Part shown: positions 1-4,319 of the stretch, in pieces
Numbering within the stretch: position 1 is the stretch's first letter
How the letters are laid out: each line of letters starts with the position of its first letter
NCBI GenBank assembly: GCA_964349885.1
Contig: CAYGIQ010000136.1
Span: forward strand, 1 to 7,205
Reading direction: 5' to 3'
Length of the DNA: 7,205 nucleotides
DNA from: UBA1413 sp964349885
GTDB taxonomy: Bacteria > Bacteroidota > Bacteroidia > Bacteroidales > Prolixibacteraceae
Notes under the pieces: generated by a model
What the model was told of the DNA's origin: nothing
Seen by the model: only the letters and a program-made list of their open reading frames with translations
Database searches by the model: none
Translations under genes and position numbers: made by a program

Positions 1-1059
1 GGTTACTCCCGAACGAATCACAGGCAGATTTCGCAGCGCATTGTCGTAATTGTCGCGGAAGTAGTGTGAAAGGAAAAAGTGACGGTTTGCATCGTAATCG
101 GCGGCCGAAATTTCGAAGTTGGTTACCTGCGCACCCCCTTCGGTTTCGACCATACGGGTCTCTCCCTTGTGCTGCGAGAGCAGTGTGGTAAGGGTGAGTT
201 TACCAAACTGCATTTCGGTTTTGATACCAAATAGGTTGGAAGCACCGGTTATCAGCGATCCGTTGAGGGGAAGTGAAACATTTCCTGCCTCAATGCGCTT
301 AATGATTTCATCCTCATCGCCGGTATATTCGAGGTTCATTTTGTTTTCGTAATCGAACGTAGCCTCCGTGTTATAATTAACACGCATGTTCATCTTGGTT
401 CCAATCTGACCCATAACACTCATTTGGATCTTCTGGTCAAAATCGAAGGTTGGCACGCGCCTTAATCGCTCCGGAATGGCAGGATTTTCGGTGGTATTCA
501 TCTGGTATCCAAAGCTTACTTCCACATAGCCCTGAGGTTTTATGTCGATTACGTTTCCACCGAAGATTCGGTTGAAAGTTTCGCTGTCGATCGATAACCT
601 TGGGATTAGGGAGCCTTGTGCCTGCCGGTCTGAAATGTTCTTGCGGGAAAGCCAGTAGTCCTGAATAGATTTTTTGAAATCGTATTCCACATACTCTTCT
701 AGGGTCATGGTTTGGGGCAATCGGTAGTTTAGGTTGCCAATTCGCTCATAAAAGATGTATTTCCCTGTCGACGGATCATATTCTACCTGACGCACTACAT
801 TCGACGGGCGCCGCATAAAAAGCGTTGAAGTATCCCCTTCAAGTGGAGAGGCAAAGGCTGGTTGATCTGAAAAAGGGTAGGGTAGCGGTCCCACCAGCGT
901 GTCGTCTGAAACCAATAATTCGGCTTGAATTGCATCGAAATGACTATGGGAGCCACGAAAGTGTACTTCAGCCCCCCTACCTAAGCCACCGCTAAGCGAA
1001 AAGAGGGTAAAAATTACCGACAGAAGCAGTATGTTTTTTACCAGGGTCCGAATCTTCAT
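1..1059 (-). CDS. sprA: SprA/Sov, type IX secretion outer-membrane translocon (N-terminal 353 residues, runs off left edge)
   Basis: SprA (Sov in Porphyromonas) forms the very large outer-membrane barrel through which the type IX secretion system exports proteins; in gliding species it is also needed for motility. Translation from the ATG at 1059 stays open for 353 codons to the window edge. Residues 1-30 look like a Sec signal peptide: basic start (MKIRTLVKN), hydrophobic core LLLSVIFTLF, possible cleavage near RGA(30). Residues 31-80 look poorly conserved. Recognisable family blocks follow: VEYDPSTGKY (92-101), the EEYVEYDFKKSIQDYW segment (121-136), NVIDIKPQG (169-177), VNYNTEATFDY (227-237) and IIKRIEAGNVSLPLN (252-266) leading to SLITGASNLFGIKT (268-281). 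Full-length family members exceed 2,000 residues, so most of the barrel lies outside the window. The start lies 7 bp after the ruvA stop, implying co-transcription. No Shine-Dalgarno is visible, as is usual in this phylum. The family call is secure; function is inferred from the family. Confidence 0.95.
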   Translation of the reverse strand, partial: MKIRTLVKNILLLSVIFTLFSLSGGLGRGAEVHFRGSHSHFDAIQAELLVSDDTLVGPLPYPFSDQPAFASPLEGDTSTLFMRRPSNVVRQVEYDPSTGKYIFYERIGNLNYRLPQTMTLEEYVEYDFKKSIQDYWLSRKNISDRQAQGSLIPRLSIDSETFNRIFGGNVIDIKPQGYVEVSFGYQMNTTENPAIPERLRRVPTFDFDQKIQMSVMGQIGTKMNMRVNYNTEATFDYENKMNLEYTGDEDEIIKRIEAGNVSLPLNGSLITGASNLFGIKTEMQFGKLTLTTLLSQHKGETRMVETEGGAQVTNFEISAADYDANRHFFLSHYFRDNYDNALRNLPVIRSGVT

Positions 1060-1066
1060 TCAGCAA

Positions 1067-1651
1067 TTATAACCGTTTTAAAGCAAGTTTAATCAAAAGT
1101 TCCACACTTAGTCCGGGCTGTTCCCGAACAATTCCAGCCAACGCCTTTTCGGCATCCTTTCGACCAAAACCGAGCATCACCAATGCTGATAACGCTTCAT
1201 TTTGCAAGGTATTGTCCGAGGGAATCAGGATTTCGCCTGTGATCGGAGTAGCTTTGGCAATTTTATCCTTCAATTCAATTACAATGCGCTGGGCAGTTTT
1301 GAGTCCTATTCCCTTAACCGACTTTAAAAGATTGATGTTATCGGTCGAAATGGCTGCCACAAGCTCATCGGCCGACAGAGAAGAGAGCATCATAAGGGCA
1401 GTGGCTGCACCAACACCATTTACCGACAACAGTTGTCTGAAAAGCTCTCGTTCACTGGTTGTTGCAAAACCATAAAGCAGTTGGGCATCTTCACGTACAA
1501 CGAAATGTATGTAAACCTTGCTCTGCTTTAGGCTCTGAAGTGCCGAAAATGTAGTGAGCGATATGTGGATGGCGTATCCAATACCTCCGGCTTCAATGAC
1601 TACCTGAGTTGGATTTATATTGACAACCGGGCCCTGAATGTATTCGTACAT
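1067..1651 (-). CDS. ruvA: Holliday junction branch migration complex subunit RuvA
   Basis: RuvA binds four-way DNA junctions as a tetramer and loads the RuvB motor for branch migration, before RuvC resolves the junction. The 194-residue length is close to the E. coli protein. Domain I (about 1-62) is the OB-fold, opening MYEYIQGPV and ending REDAQLLYGF (53-62); E54 and D55 match the acidic pin that separates strands at the crossover. Domain II has two helix-hairpin-helix motifs, LLSVNGVGAATA (74-85) and LLKSVKGIGLKTAQRI (108-123), which contact the DNA backbone. After a linker (about 132-147), domain III (about 148-194, ALSALVMLGFGRKDAEKA) is the small helical RuvB-binding domain. All three domains are present, so the gene looks intact. 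It starts 32 bp after pdxA ends and stops 7 bp before sprA. I see no -7 box in the gap upstream, so it probably depends on the pdxA promoter. Confidence 0.97.
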   Translation of the reverse strand: MYEYIQGPVVNINPTQVVIEAGGIGYAIHISLTTFSALQSLKQSKVYIHFVVREDAQLLYGFATTSERELFRQLLSVNGVGAATALMMLSSLSADELVAAISTDNINLLKSVKGIGLKTAQRIVIELKDKIAKATPITGEILIPSDNTLQNEALSALVMLGFGRKDAEKALAGIVREQPGLSVELLIKLALKRL

Positions 1652-1683
1652 AGTTTGAGATTAACAGCCAAAAATCGGTACAA

Positions 1684-2787
1684 TTAAGGAGTATCGAAGT
1701 TCCCTTCTTCTATATTAATGGTTTCGTCGACCTGGTTCGGATTGATATCATACTTTTTGAGAGGATCGTGGGTAATTTCCTTATAAATCTCCCTATTCTT
1801 ATGGATATCAATGGCCAGGTACAATGCCTCTCTGAAAGAATCGGGCGAAGCTTTATCCTCGCCGGCAATATTATAGGCTGTGCCGTGTGAAGGGGAGGTT
1901 CTTATCACCGGAAGTCCGGCAGTAAAGTTAACACCCTCTTCGAAAGCACTGAATTTAAACGGTATAAGCCCTTGGTCGTGGTACATGGCCAGTACAGCAT
2001 CAAAACGGGCATAATCGCCCGATCCAAAAAATCCGTCAGCAGGAAAGGGTCCCAGTGCAGTAATCCCCTCATTGCGTGCTTTTTCGATGGCCGGAATGAT
2101 AATATCCTGCTCCTCTTTTCCCAGTAGACCATTATCTCCTGCATGTGGATTTAGCGCCAGCACGGCTATTCGAGGATTGGTGGCGGCGAAATCTTCACGC
2201 AGACTGCGGGCAATGACCCGAAGTTTGGATACAATTTTTTCACGGGTAATCTTCTGGGCCACCTCTCCAAGGGGTATGTGGCCGGTTACGACTCCAACCT
2301 TCATGTTTCGGCTTACCATGAGCATTACAACATCCGACACATTGAACGCGTTGGCCAGATATTCTGTGTGCCCGGGAAAGTTGAATTTGTCGCTTTGTAT
2401 ATTCTCTTTATTGATGGGGGCTGTAATCAGCACATGGATCTCTCCTTTGTGAAGATCTTCCACTGCCTTTTCCAACGCCATAAAGGAAGATTCACCGGCC
2501 GCCTCGGTCGATTTTCCCAATTCTACACGAATGTCTTCATCGATGCAGTTAATGATATTCACCCGGTTATGGGAAGCTTCGTGTGCGCTTCTAACTTGAT
2601 TGATGCTCAGGCTTTCCATATTCAAAACCTTTCGGTGATAGGCGGCAACCTTGGGAGATCCGTAAATAACGGGGGTGCACATCTCAAGAATTCTGCTCTC
2701 CTGAAGGGTTTTTAAAATGACTTCGTAGCTTATTCCGTTGATATCACCGTGCGTAATACCAACTTTTATTTTTGGATTATAGACCAT
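1684..2787 (-). CDS. pdxA: 4-hydroxythreonine-4-phosphate dehydrogenase PdxA
   Basis: PdxA oxidises 4-phosphohydroxy-L-threonine with NAD(P)+; the product decarboxylates to 3-amino-2-oxopropyl phosphate, which PdxJ condenses with deoxyxylulose 5-phosphate in the DXP-dependent route to vitamin B6. The 367-residue protein opens with the family block VGITHGDINGIS (9-20). H140-T141 in PGHTEYLA match the substrate-binding pair of E. coli PdxA (H136-T137). The three metal-binding histidines are present at the expected spacing: H170 (VTGHIPL), H215 (NPHAGDNG) and H270 (MYHDQG). The glycine-rich GPFPADGFFGSGDYARFDA region (246-264) and SPSHGTAYNIAGE (298-310) complete the site. It is about 40 residues longer than the 329-residue E. 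coli enzyme, mostly as an acidic C-terminal tail after residue 330. It leads the pdxA-ruvA-sprA run, with a -7-like box about 40 bp upstream. The presence of all key residues argues for an active enzyme. Confidence 0.96.
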   Translation of the reverse strand: MVYNPKIKVGITHGDINGISYEVILKTLQESRILEMCTPVIYGSPKVAAYHRKVLNMESLSINQVRSAHEASHNRVNIINCIDEDIRVELGKSTEAAGESSFMALEKAVEDLHKGEIHVLITAPINKENIQSDKFNFPGHTEYLANAFNVSDVVMLMVSRNMKVGVVTGHIPLGEVAQKITREKIVSKLRVIARSLREDFAATNPRIAVLALNPHAGDNGLLGKEEQDIIIPAIEKARNEGITALGPFPADGFFGSGDYARFDAVLAMYHDQGLIPFKFSAFEEGVNFTAGLPVIRTSPSHGTAYNIAGEDKASPDSFREALYLAIDIHKNREIYKEITHDPLKKYDINPNQVDETINIEEGNFDTP

Positions 2788-2826
2788 ATAAACGGTGCAT
2801 TTGATTATTGCTCAATGAGATTTGGG

Positions 2827-2834
2827 CAAATTTA
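2827..2834 (-). promoter_or_regulatory. Candidate Bacteroidota -7 box for pdxA-ruvA-sprA
   Basis: On the minus strand this reads TAAATTTG, an exact match to the TAnnTTTG -7 consensus of Bacteroidota primary-sigma promoters. It ends 39 bp before the pdxA start codon, giving a predicted leader of about 35 nt. I see no clear TTTG-type -33 element at the usual spacing; only TGTTAT lies in that zone. The match rests on one box in an AT-rich gap, so it is a candidate only. Confidence 0.45.
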
Positions 2835-2909
2835 AGCTTTTATTTATAACATAGGGCATTCCGCTCCAATGCTTGCTTAGAGCGTTCTTCGGCTGGTTCC
2901 GTTTAACGT

Positions 2910-2939
2910 AAAAAAACCTGCCGCCACTGGCCACAGGTT
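2910..2939 (-). terminator. Rho-independent terminator downstream of kbl
   Basis: Read on the minus strand, a 25-nt hairpin has outer arms AACCTG (2939-2934) and CAGGTT (2920-2915), with a possible inner GCC/GGC pairing closing an AGT loop. It runs straight into seven T residues (2916-2910). It begins 28 bp past the kbl stop codon and lies ahead of the pdxA -7 box, so it should separate kbl from pdxA-ruvA-sprA. The plus-strand side lacks a comparable T-run, so it looks unidirectional. Confidence 0.8.
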
Positions 2940-2967
2940 GAGTCATTTTTGGGTTTTCAGGCCCGAA

Positions 2968-4155
2968 TCAAACGATGTTGAGCGCTTTTCCAACCTTAAT
3001 AAAGGCAGCAACAGTTCGATCTACCTGCTCGAAGGTGTGGGCTGCCGAAAGTTGAACCCTTATTCTGGCTTTGCCGCGTGGCACAACCGGAAAGACAAAC
3101 CCAATTACATATACACCCTCCTTGAGCAGGGCATCTGCAAAACGAATAGCCAATGGCTCATCGTAAATCATGACTGGCACAATGGCGGTAGTTCCTTTAA
3201 CCAGATCGAAGCCGGCGGCTTCCATTTGGCTTCGAAACCGGTGTGCGTTGTCCATCACCTTTCTGGGCAATGCATCATCATTTTCCAGCAATTCTATCGC
3301 TTTAAGCGTTGCACCAACGGTTGCTGGGGCCAGTGTGTTGGAGAAAAGATAAGGCCGACTGCGTTGACGAAGCAATTCGATGATCTCGGTCTTTCCCGAA
3401 GTACATCCGCCATTTCCACCCCCCATTGCTTTTCCAAAAGTAGTGGTTATGATGTCGATCTTTCCAAGAAGACCAAAATGTTCGGCGGTTCCCCTTCCGG
3501 TTGCTCCAATGTACCCAGTTGCGTGCGAATCGTCGACCATTACCAATGCATCGTAGGTGTCGCAAAGCGATACAATTTCGGGAAGTTTGCACAAATCCCC
3601 GTCCATAGAGAAAACGCCATCGGTTACTACTATCCTGAACCGGGCCGATTGAGCCTGCTTCAAGCTCTGCTCCAATTCCGCCATATCGGAGTGCTTGTAT
3701 CTGAATCGTTGTGCTTTACAAAGCCTTACCCCATCGATTATGGAGGCATGGTTCAGTTCGTCTGAAATGATGGCACTATCCTCGCCCAGAAGGGGTTCAA
3801 ATACCCCTCCATTGGCATCGAAGGCAGCACAATAGAGAATGGTATCTTCGGTGCCCAGAAATTTGGAAACCTTCGCTTCCAACTCCTTGTGAATTTGCTG
3901 TGTTCCGCAAATAAATCTTACCGAAGAAAGGCCAAACCCCCATTGGTTCATTATCTCTTGGGCCGATTTAACAATTTCGGGATGACTGGCCAATCCGATG
4001 TAGTTGTTGGCACAAAAATTAAGTGCCCGCTCGCCGGTATTCAGGGTAATTTCAGGCCCCTGTGCCGAAGTAATTATGCGCTCTTTCTTGTAAAGCCCCT
4101 GAACTTTAAGCTCCTCCAGGGTTTTTTGAAGTTCCTCTTTTATGGTGCCGTACAT
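2968..4155 (-). CDS. kbl: Glycine C-acetyltransferase (2-amino-3-ketobutyrate CoA ligase)
   Basis: This PLP-dependent alpha-oxoamine synthase cleaves 2-amino-3-oxobutyrate, made from threonine by threonine dehydrogenase, with CoA to glycine and acetyl-CoA. The 395-residue product is near the 398 of E. coli Kbl. Visible blocks: LNFCANNYIGL (45-55), NHASIIDG (135-142, with H136 expected to stack on PLP), VMVDDSHATGYIG (206-218), the PLP lysine K242 in TTTFGKAMGGGNGG, and RSRPYLFSNTLAPA (265-278), a block that favours Kbl over BioF or serine palmitoyltransferase. The reading frame is open back to an ATG at 4248, but the ATG at 4155 is preferred: it gives MYGTIKEELQ, matching the family N-terminus and length, and a -7-like box lies between the two ATGs. 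No threonine dehydrogenase is adjacent; the gene seems monocistronic, with its own promoter and terminator. BioF-like activity is the main alternative and less likely. Confidence 0.93.
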   Translation of the reverse strand: MYGTIKEELQKTLEELKVQGLYKKERIITSAQGPEITLNTGERALNFCANNYIGLASHPEIVKSAQEIMNQWGFGLSSVRFICGTQQIHKELEAKVSKFLGTEDTILYCAAFDANGGVFEPLLGEDSAIISDELNHASIIDGVRLCKAQRFRYKHSDMAELEQSLKQAQSARFRIVVTDGVFSMDGDLCKLPEIVSLCDTYDALVMVDDSHATGYIGATGRGTAEHFGLLGKIDIITTTFGKAMGGGNGGCTSGKTEIIELLRQRSRPYLFSNTLAPATVGATLKAIELLENDDALPRKVMDNAHRFRSQMEAAGFDLVKGTTAIVPVMIYDEPLAIRFADALLKEGVYVIGFVFPVVPRGKARIRVQLSAAHTFEQVDRTVAAFIKVGKALNIV

Positions 4156-4181
4156 CGATGCTGGATTTAAAATGAACAAAA

Positions 4182-4189
4182 CAAACTTA
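4182..4189 (-). promoter_or_regulatory. Candidate Bacteroidota -7 box for kbl
   Basis: On the minus strand this reads TAAGTTTG, an exact TAnnTTTG match, ending 26 bp before the ATG at 4155 and predicting a leader of roughly 20-25 nt. A TTTG (4220-4217, minus) lies upstream, but its 27-bp spacing is longer than the usual range of about 17-23. Its position supports the 4155 start over the upstream in-frame ATG at 4248, because a transcript starting here could not encode the longer form. Confidence 0.5.
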
Positions 4190-4229
4190 AATAAAAAATC
4201 AGAGGGATACCTATGACAAATGGCAGCAT

Positions 4230-4268
4230 AACCGGTTCGATCTGGCAATATCCCCCAATTGCCGATCG
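4230..4268. repeat. Palindrome plus imperfect inverted repeat in the kbl/dnaE divergent promoter region
   Basis: Two dyads lie side by side. AACCGGTT (4230-4237) is a perfect 8-bp palindrome. It is followed directly by an inverted repeat whose left arm is CGATC-t-GGCAAT (4238-4249, one unpaired T at 4243) and whose right arm is ATTGCCGATCG (4258-4268). These pair over 11 bp around the 8-nt loop ATCCCCCA. The right arm ends where the -33 region of the candidate dnaE promoter is expected. No strong T-run follows on either strand (CATTATTTTC on plus), and no plus-strand gene ends upstream, so an operator or other protein-binding site is more plausible than a terminator. Function is unknown. Confidence 0.5.
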
Positions 4269-4287
4269 CATTATTTTCAAATTAAGT

Positions 4288-4295
4288 TACCTTTG
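4288..4295 (+). promoter_or_regulatory. Candidate Bacteroidota -7 box for dnaE
   Basis: TACCTTTG matches the TAnnTTTG consensus exactly and ends 24 bp before the dnaE ATG, predicting a leader of about 20 nt. The nearest upstream TTG (4259-4261) is 26 bp away, longer than typical, and falls inside the right arm of the inverted repeat. Together with the kbl box on the other strand it makes 4156-4319 a divergent promoter region. Confidence 0.5.
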
Positions 4296-4319
4296 GATGA
4301 AGCAAATCTACATCCCAAT

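Noticed and set aside
2072..2715. Two overlapping plus-strand open frames of 126 and 145 codons antisense to pdxA
   Set aside because: pdxA is complete, with all catalytic residues, on the opposite strand; these frames match no family I know and have no promoter of their own.
2851..2886. Short inverted repeats upstream of pdxA (GCATT/AATGC and CGCTC/GAGCG)
   Set aside because: Arms of only 5 bp with loops of 7 and 13 nt are expected by chance, and they have no clear relation to a promoter or gene end.
2938..3765. A 275-codon open frame on the plus strand, antisense to kbl
   Set aside because: It lies almost wholly inside the well-supported kbl gene on the other strand, its product has no recognisable domain, and its composition (many Cys, Ser, Arg, His) is typical of an antisense shadow.
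4156..4248. A 31-residue N-terminal extension of kbl from the ATG at 4248
   Set aside because: It would make the protein longer than the family, its residues do not resemble a Kbl N-terminus, and the best -7-like box lies downstream of that ATG.
4238..4280. Possible plus-strand rho-independent terminator formed by the inverted repeat and the following CATTATTTTC
   Set aside because: No plus-strand gene ends upstream, the T-rich stretch is interrupted, and the element sits in the promoter zone of dnaE, so an operator-type role fits better.
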